From contig CAYULW010000004.1 in NCBI GenBank assembly GCA_964445815.1, positions 1-64,000 on the forward strand: 64,000 nucleotides of DNA. The letters run 5' to 3'. The notes beneath the pieces were generated by a model. It made no database searches, was not told the DNA's origin, and saw only the letters and a program-made list of their open reading frames with translations. Position numbers and translations under genes: made by a program. Below are positions 1 through 7,698 of this stretch, piece after piece. Source of the DNA: CAYULW01 sp964445815. GTDB taxonomy: Bacteria; Bacteroidota; Bacteroidia; Flavobacteriales_E; Vicingaceae. Positions within the stretch are counted from its first letter, which is position 1, and the number at the start of each line of letters is the position of its first letter.

Positions 1-422
1 TTTGGGATTTTTCGTTACTCTTACTTACCGGAGTATTTTTAACCTTCATCTTTGTGGCCTTAGCCTTCACCATTTCGTTGAATAACGAAAATAAAATCAA
101 GGGCTTTGGTTATGCCGTGCTCATGTGGTTATTCATGGCGGTAATTTATGATGGCATCTTCTTAATGTCATTGGTAATGTTTGATGATTACCCGCTAGAC
201 AAACTATCGTTGATAGGCACCATGTTGAATCCGGTTGACCTTTCAAGAACTTTAATCTTATTGAAACTAGATATTTCTGCTTTATTGGGTTATACCGGAG
301 CAGTCTTTAAGCAATTCTTTGGCACACAATTGGGATTATTTACATCTATTGGGGTACTTTGCTTATGGACAATTCTTCCTGTTTTAAGAATTCTCCATAA
401 AGCAAAGAAGAAAGATTTTTAA
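1..422 (+). CDS. nosY: Nitrous-oxide reductase maturation ABC permease NosY, 3' part
   Basis: The frame is open from base 3, so the gene enters from outside the window; 139 C-terminal residues are visible. They show four hydrophobic stretches and a permease tail with signatures I associate with NosY: MWLFMAVIYDG, then LNPVDLSRTLILLKLDIS, then GYTGAVFKQFFGT. NosY is the inner-membrane permease that works with the ATPase NosF and periplasmic NosD to mature the copper sites of N2O reductase NosZ. The rest of a nos cluster is expected to the left, outside the window. Three genes follow closely on the same strand. Identification rests on sequence pattern; confidence is good despite the truncation. 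Confidence 0.85.
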   Translation, partial: WDFSLLLLTGVFLTFIFVALAFTISLNNENKIKGFGYAVLMWLFMAVIYDGIFLMSLVMFDDYPLDKLSLIGTMLNPVDLSRTLILLKLDISALLGYTGAVFKQFFGTQLGLFTSIGVLCLWTILPVLRILHKAKKKDF

Positions 423-433
423 AGTAATTGGAT

Positions 434-862
434 ATGATAACCAAAGCTGCCAAATATGCTGTTCGTGCGAGTATTTATCTTGCCTTATATAGCCATAGTA
501 AGCATAAAATTGGAGCAAAGGAGATTGCTGAAAATTTAGAAATTCCCTTGCCTTTTTTAGCCAAACAATTGCAACAGCTAAGCCGATCTAGATTAATATC
601 ATCTTCCAAAGGTCCGAATGGTGGGTTCTACATAAATGATGTCAATCGTCAAAAAAGTTTATGGGATGTCATTTTATGCATTGACGGTGAAGAGAAGTTC
701 AACGAATGCTTTCTAGGAAAATTAGAATGTAATAATGAAAACCCCTGTTCTATACATCCAATGGTAGTGGCCTTTCGAGAAAACATGAAAAAAGAGTTTC
801 GGGATAAAAATATGGCTGAAGTTGTAGAGCAACTTAAAGACGGCAAGTCTATTTCTCTTTAA
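434..862 (+). CDS. Rrf2-family transcriptional regulator (first copy)
   Basis: 142 residues with the Rrf2 layout: N-terminal winged helix (KAAKYAVRASIYLA, then the wing GPNGGF at 60-65) and a C-terminal cysteine cluster C92, C99 and C105 in the order used to bind a [2Fe-2S] or [4Fe-4S] cluster; C82 is an extra cysteine. Family members such as NsrR and IscR sense NO or Fe-S status. I chose the ATG at 434; an in-frame TTG at 428 is possible. It lies 11 nt after nosY and just before a radical SAM gene, so control of denitrification genes is likely by context. Its effector is not determined by the sequence. Confidence 0.9.
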   Translation: MITKAAKYAVRASIYLALYSHSKHKIGAKEIAENLEIPLPFLAKQLQQLSRSRLISSSKGPNGGFYINDVNRQKSLWDVILCIDGEEKFNECFLGKLECNNENPCSIHPMVVAFRENMKKEFRDKNMAEVVEQLKDGKSISL

Positions 863-875
863 AGAGGGTAGAGTT

Positions 876-1646
876 ATGGCAACATTTCTATTTGATCATA
901 TTGTATTTGGCCCTTTAAGCAGTAGAAGGCTAGGGCAATCGTTAGGAATAAACTTACTGCCGCTAGAATCAAAATTTTGTAATTTCAATTGCATTTATTG
1001 TGAGTGTGGTTGGAACTCTACAGATATGAGGTTAAAACTTCAATTCCCTAGAGCGAAAGAGGTGCTCAGTCAATTAGAAAGCAAGTTCTGTTTATTAAGA
1101 TCTCAAAGTAAAAATATCGACTCTGTTACCCTTGCAGGAAATGGAGAGCCGACATTGCATCCTAATTTTGCAGAAATCACACAAGGAATAATTGAGCTGA
1201 AACAGAAATATTTCCCTAGGGTAAGATTATCAGTTCTAACCAATGGAAGCAAACTTAAAGTTGGCAAAGTAGCAGATGCGCTCATGAAGTTTGATCAATG
1301 TATCGTTAAATTAGACGCCGGAAATGACCGTCTTTTCCGATTGATTAACCAACCGATCTCTAAGGCATCTGTATCGGCCTATGTTTCACTTTTTAAAAAA
1401 TTTAAAGGTAAGCTAATTGTACAATCACTCTTTTTAAAGGGGAAACACAGAGGAGAAGATGTAAGTAATTTGGCAACTAAAGATGTGTTGGAGTGGCTTC
1501 AACAATTAAAACTAATACAACCACATAGTGTTATGGTATATACCCTTGATCGTGATACCCCTGCAACAAAAATTCAAAAAGCTTCAGAGGCGGAATTAAT
1601 GATTGTAAAAAAAGCATTGCTCAAAGAAGGATTTAAACTTCACTAA
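876..1646 (+). CDS. Radical SAM protein
   Basis: 256 residues. The radical SAM motif is C35-x3-C39-x2-C42 (FCNFNCIYC), which binds the [4Fe-4S] cluster that cleaves S-adenosylmethionine. GNGEPTLHP downstream matches the SAM-contacting glycine-rich strand. The N-terminus (HIVFGPLSSRRLGQSLGIN) resembles the COG0731-like group, whose members include tRNA-modifying enzymes; the substrate of this one is not known to me. It sits 13 nt after the Rrf2 gene and 3 nt before the next gene, so the three are probably one transcript with nosY. A link to denitrification is inferred from position only. Confidence 0.85.
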   Translation: MATFLFDHIVFGPLSSRRLGQSLGINLLPLESKFCNFNCIYCECGWNSTDMRLKLQFPRAKEVLSQLESKFCLLRSQSKNIDSVTLAGNGEPTLHPNFAEITQGIIELKQKYFPRVRLSVLTNGSKLKVGKVADALMKFDQCIVKLDAGNDRLFRLINQPISKASVSAYVSLFKKFKGKLIVQSLFLKGKHRGEDVSNLATKDVLEWLQQLKLIQPHSVMVYTLDRDTPATKIQKASEAELMIVKKALLKEGFKLH

Positions 1647-1649
1647 GAG

Positions 1650-2894
1650 ATGATAACGTCAGGAAGCAGGATCTTCAAAAGTCATTCGTGGTTTTATCTT
1701 CCTTTAATTTATTTGTTAATTACAGCCCTTTTAGGTGTTCTACTTCGTTCATTAAAACTTTGGGATTTAGGACCAAATTATGTATACATATTGCATACCC
1801 ACTCACATATAGCACTATTAGGTTGGTGTCATACTTCCCTATTTTTATTCCTAGTCAATGCTTTCATTCCCTCTCAAGATAATCATAAGAGAGTTTATAC
1901 TTATTTATTTTATGCGTTTCAGATCACAGTTGTTGGGATGTTATTCTTTTTTCCCATTCAAGGATATTCACCAACTACCATTGCTTTTTCTTCCTTGTTT
2001 TTAATTGTTGGCTATTTTTTTGCTTTTCGCTTTTTGAAAGATACTCGAATAAGAAAATCAATTTCTCCTCCTTCTTTGCGATTTACTCGAGCTGCTTTTA
2101 TATTTTTTGTAATCTCTTCCATTGGTCCATGGGCCTTGGGACCATTAAATATGAATGGATTGGGGGGAAGTGACCTCTATTATAATTTCATTTATTTCTA
2201 CCTGCACTTCCTATACAACGGATGGTTTAGTTTTGCACTTCTAGGATTGATTTTTAAATATTTAGAACAGAAAAAAATTGCTTACAATATTACTTGGGCC
2301 AACTTAGCTTATCGTTTATTGTTTGCGAGTACTCTTTTGGGATGCTCTTTATCTACGCTATGGTCTAATCCACCGATGTGGGTATTTATAATTGGTGGCA
2401 TATCATCCATTGTTCAAATTATCGCAGTTTATTATCTATTCCTAATTGGTAGAAGTACTATTAAAATGGTTCAGCTTCTAAAAAAAGATGGCATAAGATT
2501 TTTATTCTTGGCCTCCATTGCTTTGTTTACTTTTAAAATTGTTTTACAGTTTCTCTCTGCAATGCCCGCTATCGCTGAATTAGTTGCAATTATAAGAGAT
2601 TGGGTCATAGCATACTTACACCTCGTATTACTAGGCTGTTTTACTCCTCTATTCTTCCTTTTTTATTATCGTTTCCTTAAGGGAGGCATCATTCGTGGAA
2701 AGGGCATTGGAGGCCTTGTCTTGTTTTTTGGTGGATTCTTAATGCACGAACTTCTATTGATCTATAGAGGGGTTGCAAGTTGGCAAAAATTACCATTTAT
2801 AGACTTAAGGGCAATATTGCTCATCTCAACATCAATAATTCTTAGTGGAGTCTTGTTACTTGTTTTCGATCTAATGAGAAAACAAAGAATTTAG
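1650..2894 (+). CDS. Polytopic membrane protein resembling heme-copper oxidase subunit I
   Basis: 414 residues, almost entirely hydrophobic, about 11-12 transmembrane segments. Conserved-looking membrane histidines lie in HTHSHIALLGW (second helix), YLHFLYNGWF (middle) and AYLHLVLLG (late helix), a spacing reminiscent of heme-ligating helices in subunit I of heme-copper oxidases and NO reductases. I do not see a full set of Cu-B ligands. It may be a degenerate or divergent member of that superfamily, or an NnrS-like heme/copper protein. The position among nosY, Rrf2 and radical SAM genes points to NO or N2O metabolism. The family assignment is tentative. Confidence 0.55.
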   Translation: MITSGSRIFKSHSWFYLPLIYLLITALLGVLLRSLKLWDLGPNYVYILHTHSHIALLGWCHTSLFLFLVNAFIPSQDNHKRVYTYLFYAFQITVVGMLFFFPIQGYSPTTIAFSSLFLIVGYFFAFRFLKDTRIRKSISPPSLRFTRAAFIFFVISSIGPWALGPLNMNGLGGSDLYYNFIYFYLHFLYNGWFSFALLGLIFKYLEQKKIAYNITWANLAYRLLFASTLLGCSLSTLWSNPPMWVFIIGGISSIVQIIAVYYLFLIGRSTIKMVQLLKKDGIRFLFLASIALFTFKIVLQFLSAMPAIAELVAIIRDWVIAYLHLVLLGCFTPLFFLFYYRFLKGGIIRGKGIGGLVLFFGGFLMHELLLIYRGVASWQKLPFIDLRAILLISTSIILSGVLLLVFDLMRKQRI

Positions 2895-2997
2895 ATTGAA
2901 GATTGAGTCCTAACTCTTTTGAAATATGTATCTATTACAAAGCTCAACGTCATTCCTTAGTAGTCAATCTTTCTCCAAAATTATACAGAGTAATATC

Positions 2998-3055
2998 AAA
3001 CAATCTTAAATAGTGGATAATATTGTCCACTATTTAAGATTGTTTCCTAAATTTG
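2998..3055 (+). promoter_or_regulatory. Rrf2 promoter with long operator palindrome
   Basis: A perfect 20-bp inverted repeat (arms 2998-3017 and 3026-3045, 8-nt spacer) has at its centre TGGATAATATTGTCCA (3014-3029), the style of site bound by Rrf2 proteins such as NsrR and IscR. A Bacteroidota -7 element TAAATTTG follows at 3048-3055, 18 nt before the ATG of the second Rrf2 gene. A closely related core recurs at 3525-3540. No T-run follows the repeat, so a terminator is unlikely. Confidence 0.7.
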
Positions 3056-3072
3056 CTACATAAATTCAAACA

Positions 3073-3507
3073 ATGTTTTCTAAAGCCTGCGAATATGGAA
3101 TAAAATCAACGATTTACATCGCTGAACAATCCATTGATGGCAAAAGAGTAAGCATACGGGAAATTGCTCAGGCCATAAACTCACCTGAAGCCTATACCTC
3201 TAAAATTTTGCAGCAATTGAGAAAGAACGGAGTTATCTCTTCGGATAAAGGTCCAGGAGGAGGATTTTCGATTGATAATAAAACAATGGGGAGCATAACA
3301 TTAAAGGATATTGTTTTTTCTTTTGATGGAGATAAGATTTACAAAGGTTGTGGCTTGGGTCTAAAGAGATGTAATGCTGAAAAGCCATGCCCTGTGCATT
3401 TTGAATTTGCAGAGATAAGAGATAAGCTGACTGAAATGTTAAGCAAAACAACCGTTGAATCACTTGCACTTCAATTGCAGGATGGTTTATCTTTTTTGAA
3501 GACTTAA
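3073..3507 (+). CDS. Rrf2-family transcriptional regulator (second copy)
   Basis: 144 residues. Winged helix at the N-terminus (KACEYGIKSTIYIAEQ; wing GPGGGF at 60-65) and cluster cysteines C93, C100 and C106 with PCPVH, the classic Rrf2 Fe-S pattern. It is a diverged paralogue of the regulator at 434-862. Its promoter carries a strong palindrome, and a related palindrome precedes the next operon, so autoregulation plus control of the truncated globin/TDO/RIC genes is the simplest model. By context an NsrR-like NO sensor is likely; that is inference. Confidence 0.92.
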   Translation: MFSKACEYGIKSTIYIAEQSIDGKRVSIREIAQAINSPEAYTSKILQQLRKNGVISSDKGPGGGFSIDNKTMGSITLKDIVFSFDGDKIYKGCGLGLKRCNAEKPCPVHFEFAEIRDKLTEMLSKTTVESLALQLQDGLSFLKT

Positions 3508-3524
3508 AAAATTTGAATTAATAA

Positions 3525-3540
3525 TGGACAATTTAGTCCA
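3525..3540 (+). promoter_or_regulatory. Second Rrf2-type operator, TGGA-N8-TCCA
   Basis: TGGACAATTTAGTCCA, a palindrome with 5-bp arms. It matches the core at 3014-3029 in both half-sites and in spacing. It lies 28 nt upstream of the ATG at 3568, where it would overlap or flank the promoter of the operon that follows. Confidence 0.6.
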
Positions 3541-3567
3541 CTAATAAATAATTTATACTCATACATA

Positions 3568-3903
3568 ATGGAAGCAATATTCTCAAAAACAGTACAAGTG
3601 GAAACAACGTCAACACAAGCTGCTCAGCTTAATTGGTTTAACAGACAGGTAGCCAATTTTGAAGAATCAAGATTTGGTGTTATGGCAATGATGCTAGCGG
3701 TTCAAACCTGTTGGGGTTCCATAGCAGCAGGATTAAGTTATAGTAACGATACTATCTTGAATTTAGCCATTTGTGGGATCTTTACCATGCTTAATAACAC
3801 CGTATTGATTGCACAAGGCCCTGCAAAATGGTGTGTAGGTATATTTTCGACGGCTACCATTGTAAACACCATTATTATTCTAATAGAATTAATCGGGGGA
3901 TAA
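3568..3903 (+). CDS. Small integral membrane protein, function unknown
   Basis: 111 residues with three predicted membrane helices (about 37-58, 62-83 and 86-109) after a polar N-terminus. I recognise no catalytic motif. It is the first gene after the second Rrf2-type operator and its stop codon overlaps the start of the truncated globin gene (TAATG), so it is translationally coupled to it. A membrane role in handling NO or oxygen is only a guess from neighbours. Confidence 0.8.
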   Translation: MEAIFSKTVQVETTSTQAAQLNWFNRQVANFEESRFGVMAMMLAVQTCWGSIAAGLSYSNDTILNLAICGIFTMLNNTVLIAQGPAKWCVGIFSTATIVNTIIILIELIGG

Positions 3904-4295
3904 TGAAAAGAAAGGAGATCAACAGTTTGGAGGAAGTAAAAACATTGGTAGATGAATTTTACACCAAAGTAAGAAGTGATGAATTGCTAAAAAATATTTT
4001 CAATGAGCGAATTCAGGATCGATGGTCGGAGCATTTGGAAAAAATGTACCGCTTTTGGCAAACGGTTTTGTTGGATGAGCACACATATAGCGGTAGTCCA
4101 TTTCTGCCACATGCCAATATGCCTGTAGAGCTTATTCACTTTGAACGTTGGCAAGAGCTATTCAATAAAACTGTAGACGAGAACTTTATTGGAGAAAAAG
4201 CCGATGAGGCCAAAAAACGGGCAAAAATGATGGCTACCATGTTTCATCACAAAATTGAATATTATAAAAACAATACAGCAACACCACTTAAATGA
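3903..4295 (+). CDS. Group III truncated haemoglobin
   Basis: 130 residues. Globin landmarks fit group III: B10-like Y20, the MYRFWQTVLL helix, YSGSPFLPH, and the proximal heme histidine H79 in HFERW, followed by VDENFIGEKA. Truncated globins bind O2 or NO and often detoxify NO. I took the ATG at 3903, which overlaps the previous stop, because upstream in-frame codons encode no globin sequence. It overlaps the next gene by 4 nt. Its place under an Rrf2-type operator supports an NO-responsive role. Confidence 0.9.
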   Translation: MKRKEINSLEEVKTLVDEFYTKVRSDELLKNIFNERIQDRWSEHLEKMYRFWQTVLLDEHTYSGSPFLPHANMPVELIHFERWQELFNKTVDENFIGEKADEAKKRAKMMATMFHHKIEYYKNNTATPLK

Positions 4296-4744
4296 GCATT
4301 GTTAAATATCCTATTAGTGTAATTGCTAGTTTTTTGTGGATTGGCTTTATATGTGCCATTAGTTTTATGGAGGCTTGGCTAAAATTCAGGGCTGAAGGAA
4401 TTACCTTGCCTTTAGGTTTAGGAATTGGTCGATTGGTATTTAGTGCATTAAACAAGGTTGAATGGGTATTAGCCATAGCAATTTTGCTTAATCAGTTTTT
4501 TGACCTAAAATCAATCTCTGTAAAGAAGTTAATCCCCTTTTTTATACCGTTTGCACTTTTAATAACTCAAACTTTATGGCTTTTACCTGCTTTAGATTAT
4601 AGAGCAGAATTAATCATTCAAGAGCAGATCTTACCTCCTTCAAATCTACATTTCTATTATGTAGGTATGGAGGTAGTTAAAGTGGTTTGCCTATTCCTAT
4701 TCGGAATATCATTATTTACCTTAAAAACGAAAAATGAAGGATAA
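4292..4744 (+). CDS. Four-helix membrane protein, function unknown
   Basis: 150 residues with four hydrophobic segments (about 8-30, 53-70, 83-104 and 125-145) and short polar loops. The first helix contains FLWIGFICAISFMEAW. No motif lets me name a family with confidence. It overlaps the truncated globin gene (ATGA) and the TDO gene (11 nt), so it belongs to the same polycistron. Confidence 0.8.
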   Translation: MSIVKYPISVIASFLWIGFICAISFMEAWLKFRAEGITLPLGLGIGRLVFSALNKVEWVLAIAILLNQFFDLKSISVKKLIPFFIPFALLITQTLWLLPALDYRAELIIQEQILPPSNLHFYYVGMEVVKVVCLFLFGISLFTLKTKNEG

Positions 4745-5645
4745 ACTTTTACAAGAAATTGAGAATAAGTACAGGGATTTGGGAGAAAACTCCGAAACCT
4801 ATCTGAAAGGATTATTACACGCCAAACCCATCAATTATTGGGATTATGTAGAAGTTGAAACCTTGCTTTCGCTTCAAAAACCAAGAACCAATTTTAAGGA
4901 TGAAGAAATCTTCATCATGTATCATCAGGTAACTGAATTGGTTTTAAAGATGATCATACACGAATTGAAACAACTTGTTTTTGAACAATTTAATGAACAG
5001 ATATGGCTCGATAAACTCAATCGAATTATTCGTTATACTGATATGCTGATCACTTCTTTTGATGTAATGAAATCGGGAATGAGTTATGATGACTACAATA
5101 CCTTTAGAAGTACGCTGACACCTGCAAGTGGATTCCAAAGTGCTCAATTCCGACAAATTGAATTGTACTGTACTCGTGTAGAAAATTTATTAAATGAGGA
5201 TGGAAGAAAAAGAATCGGAGAGAATCCTTCAATTCAAGATTACTTTGAACACATTTATTGGAAAGATGCAGGCTTAAACAGAAAGACAGGAAAGAAGTCT
5301 TTGACCCTAAGCCAATTTGAGGAGAAGTATTTGAATCAGTTTATTGCTTTGGCAGAGCAAGTGAAAGGAGAAACATTAGAAGAAAAGGTTCTAAAAGCGA
5401 ACTGCTCTAATGAATTGAAAGAGAAATTGAGAGCCTTCGATGACTTCTACAATGTAAGATGGCCAATGGTTCATTTAGAAACAGCTCAATATTACTTAGA
5501 TAAGAAAGGAGAAAATAAAGCAGCTACAGGAGGCAGTGAATGGAAGAAATACCTTCATCCGAAATTTCAACAACGTAAATTTTTCCCAACCTTATGGGAT
5601 AAAGAAGAGGTAGAAAAGTGGGGTGAAAATTCAAACGAAAAATAA
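4734..5645 (+). CDS. Tryptophan 2,3-dioxygenase family protein
   Basis: 303 residues. TDO signatures are FIMYHQVTELVLKMIIHEL (about 64-82), TLTPASGFQSAQFRQIE (about 127-143) and a C-terminal PMVHLETAQYYL then ATGGSEWKKYL, in which the histidine is the probable heme ligand and TGGS binds substrate. TDO is a cytosolic heme enzyme that opens the tryptophan indole ring to N-formylkynurenine. Length and spacing match the Bacteroidota TDO branch, which carries a short insertion before TGGS compared with proteobacterial enzymes. No other kynurenine gene is adjacent. Sitting between truncated globin and RIC is unusual and may point to NO-related control or another heme function. Confidence 0.88.
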   Translation: MKDKLLQEIENKYRDLGENSETYLKGLLHAKPINYWDYVEVETLLSLQKPRTNFKDEEIFIMYHQVTELVLKMIIHELKQLVFEQFNEQIWLDKLNRIIRYTDMLITSFDVMKSGMSYDDYNTFRSTLTPASGFQSAQFRQIELYCTRVENLLNEDGRKRIGENPSIQDYFEHIYWKDAGLNRKTGKKSLTLSQFEEKYLNQFIALAEQVKGETLEEKVLKANCSNELKEKLRAFDDFYNVRWPMVHLETAQYYLDKKGENKAATGGSEWKKYLHPKFQQRKFFPTLWDKEEVEKWGENSNEK

Positions 5646-5662
5646 ATCAAAAAACATAAGAA

Positions 5663-6385
5663 ATGAATATTACAGAAAATGACATTGTAGGAGAATTGGT
5701 GGCGAAAGATTATAGAACAGCATCTGTATTTAAGTCAGAAGGCATTGACTTTTGTTGCCGAGGGAATCGCAGCATTCAGGAGGTTTCTAAACACAACAAC
5801 ATTGAAACGGAAACCCTGCTTAAAAAATTAAACGCAGCTATGACCGAAACAAGTGGAGCTACGGATTATGATTCATGGCCAATTGATCTTTTAGCAGACT
5901 ATATTGAAAAAAAGCACCACCGCTATGTAGAAGAAAAAATTGCTGAAATAAAGCCTTATCTGAATAAGGTAGTGAGTGTGCATGGAAAGCAGCATCCGGA
6001 ATTAGAAGAAATACAAGTGCTATTCAATGGAGCGGCAGGTGAATTGGCGATGCACATGAAAAAGGAAGAATTGGTATTGTTTCCATTCATCCGTAAAATG
6101 GTAAAATCAAAACAAAGCAATGAGTCGATAGAGGTACCTCATTTTGGAACAGTTGACAATCCTATAGCCATGATGAAAGAAGAGCATGATAAGGAAGGCA
6201 TTCGATTCAGGAAAATTGCCGAATTAAGTTCCAACTATACGACACCTACTGATGCTTGCAATACTTACAAAGTAACTTATGCACTGCTAAAGGAGTTTGA
6301 AGCAGACTTACATTTGCACATTCACTTAGAAAATAACATCTTGTTTCCTAAGGTACTAACAATGGAAAAAGAATTAAAAAATTAA
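5663..6385 (+). CDS. ric: Iron-sulfur cluster repair di-iron protein (RIC/ScdA/YtfE)
   Basis: 240 residues. The N-terminal ScdA/DUF542 domain carries the paired cysteines C31-C32 (GIDFCCRGNRS). The haemerythrin-like domain that follows has the expected di-iron histidines and glutamates in EKKHHRY, VSVHGKQHPE, AMHMKKEE, KEEHDKEG and HIHLENN. The family repairs Fe-S clusters damaged by NO or peroxide. It lies 17 nt after TDO in the run under the Rrf2-type operator, as expected for an NO-stress gene. Identification is secure. Confidence 0.93.
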   Translation: MNITENDIVGELVAKDYRTASVFKSEGIDFCCRGNRSIQEVSKHNNIETETLLKKLNAAMTETSGATDYDSWPIDLLADYIEKKHHRYVEEKIAEIKPYLNKVVSVHGKQHPELEEIQVLFNGAAGELAMHMKKEELVLFPFIRKMVKSKQSNESIEVPHFGTVDNPIAMMKEEHDKEGIRFRKIAELSSNYTTPTDACNTYKVTYALLKEFEADLHLHIHLENNILFPKVLTMEKELKN

Positions 6386-6390
6386 CGACT

Positions 6391-6834
6391 ATGATTAAAA
6401 TAAAACAAAATCTATATACCGGACTGTTTGTTTTAACCCTCATTAGCTCTATTTTTTCTTGTGAAGAAACAACAAGTAAAGTTGAAAATACAGAAGCAAC
6501 TGAATTGAAGGTGGAACTAAACGAAGGTAAAAAATGGAAGGCAAACCCTGAAACGACACAAGGAATTCAGAACATGAAAGATATCATTAATCAGTTTGAT
6601 GAAAGCTCTAATAATCAAGCATATAAAAGTCTTTCAAAGGAGTTAGAAAGTGAGTTTACAATGATCTTTCAAAGATGCACCATGAAAGGTGAAGCTCATA
6701 ATCAATTACATAATTACCTAATTCCTTTGAAGGATTACATCAAAGGATTGAGTTCGGATAAGGAGAAAATGGCTCAAAAAAATTACGAGAAGATTATTCC
6801 TCATATATCAGCTTACAGCAACTATTTTGAATAA
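6391..6834 (+). CDS. Lipoprotein with Cys/Met/His motif, function unknown
   Basis: 147 residues. A signal peptide ends in a lipobox around SSIFSC, so it should be a periplasm-facing lipoprotein. The mature part is helical and charged and contains CTMKGEAHNQLH, a Cys-x-Met-x4-His-x3-His arrangement that could bind heme or copper. I recall similar lipoproteins near denitrification genes but cannot name the family. It starts 5 nt after ric, and the next gene's TTG start overlaps its stop. Confidence 0.75.
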   Translation: MIKIKQNLYTGLFVLTLISSIFSCEETTSKVENTEATELKVELNEGKKWKANPETTQGIQNMKDIINQFDESSNNQAYKSLSKELESEFTMIFQRCTMKGEAHNQLHNYLIPLKDYIKGLSSDKEKMAQKNYEKIIPHISAYSNYFE

Positions 6835-7120
6835 TACTCTTCCTTATCAGGTTTTCTTAATTGATTCTTATGGAGAAATCAAAACATTGAAGTTTCGATC
6901 ACACCAATACCGCAACTTTATGCAGATGATTGTCGATCAATTGAGTGAAGATATTGGCGACTGTATGGGCAGGGCTTGGTGTGGAACTTGTCACGTTGAA
7001 TTGGTGCAAGGAGACTTAGTAAATGATAAGGATAGCAAAGAAGATCATAAACTAAAAGAGTTGTACAATCATAGCCAAACAGCAGACTTTCCTGTCAAAT
7101 TATGGTCAACAAAGAATTAG
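6827..7120 (+). CDS. 2Fe-2S ferredoxin-like protein, frameshifted before the last cluster cysteine
   Basis: 97 residues as read. C46-x5-C52-x2-C55 (CMGRAWCGTC) is the adrenodoxin-type 2Fe-2S loop, but this frame lacks the fourth cysteine. In the -1 frame the DNA from about 7077 reads PNSRLSCQIMVNKEL, giving the missing RLSCQ cysteine, and then continues to a stop at 7156-7158. One base therefore appears to be missing around 7065-7078. The intact protein would be about 110 residues and overlap the next gene by 8 nt. Translation likely starts at the TTG at 6827, overlapping the previous stop. It may be a real mutation or a sequence error. The probable role is electron transfer within the stress operon. 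Confidence 0.75.
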   Translation: MNNTLPYQVFLIDSYGEIKTLKFRSHQYRNFMQMIVDQLSEDIGDCMGRAWCGTCHVELVQGDLVNDKDSKEDHKLKELYNHSQTADFPVKLWSTKN

Positions 7121-7150
7121 ATGGCTTAACCTTCAAACTATTGTCAGAAT

Positions 7151-7612
7151 ATGTCTAAGCCCTTAAAAAGACATCTGTTATTACAGGATTTAAGCCGGGA
7201 TCATCATCATGGTTTATTGCTATGTTGGAAAATCAGAACAGGCTTCAAAAAAGAAATTGCTCCAAAACGCATGATGAAGTATGCTCAATGGTTTTGGAAG
7301 AATCATTTAAAAGTCCACTTTAAAATTGAAGAGGAAACTGTTTTCCCTATTCTTGGAAAAGAGCACGATTTGATTAAAAAAGCATTGAGTGAACACCGGA
7401 AAATTAAACGCTTAATGGAGGGAACTGATAACATAGAAGTCCGATTAAATAGCATTGAAGAGCAATTAGAGCAGCACATTCGTTTTGAAGAAAGAATATT
7501 GTTTCAGGAAGTTCAGTCTATAGCAACAGAAACTGAGCTAAAGCACGTAAAAGAAGCTCATTCTGAAGAAAACTTTGTTGATAACCTAAATGATCCCTTT
7601 TGGGAAAAATAA
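7151..7612 (+). CDS. Haemerythrin HHE-domain protein
   Basis: 153 residues, all-helical, with candidate iron ligands in LSRDHHHGLLL, NHLKVHFKIEEE, SEHRKIKR and EQHIRFEERILF, the spacing of the HHE cation-binding domain. Such proteins carry a di-iron site and bind O2 or NO, or help repair clusters. It ends the run of NO/Fe-S genes; the next gene has its own promoter. The ATG at 7151 lies inside the tail of the restored ferredoxin frame. Confidence 0.87.
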   Translation: MSKPLKRHLLLQDLSRDHHHGLLLCWKIRTGFKKEIAPKRMMKYAQWFWKNHLKVHFKIEEETVFPILGKEHDLIKKALSEHRKIKRLMEGTDNIEVRLNSIEEQLEQHIRFEERILFQEVQSIATETELKHVKEAHSEENFVDNLNDPFWEK

Positions 7613-7638
7613 AGCAGGATAAGAAGAATATTTTATAT

Positions 7639-7662
7639 AGTTAGGAATCCTTACTATATTTG
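7639..7662 (+). promoter_or_regulatory. Promoter with MarR-type palindrome (site 1)
   Basis: AGTTAGGAATCCTTACT at 7639-7655 is a near-perfect palindrome directly abutting a -7 element TATATTTG at 7655-7662. Similar 17-mers occur at 7948 and 9625, beside genes of the same module, so this is the probable operator of the MarR regulator at 9672. The ATG of the thioredoxin-fold gene is 37 nt downstream. Confidence 0.65.
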
Positions 7663-7698
7663 CAACGCAATAATGCAATAACTAAAATTCTTTTAATT

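Noticed and set aside
2998..3045. 20-bp inverted repeat as a terminator of the membrane-protein gene
   Set aside because: It is followed by CCTAAATTTG, not a T-run, and its core matches the operator at 3525.
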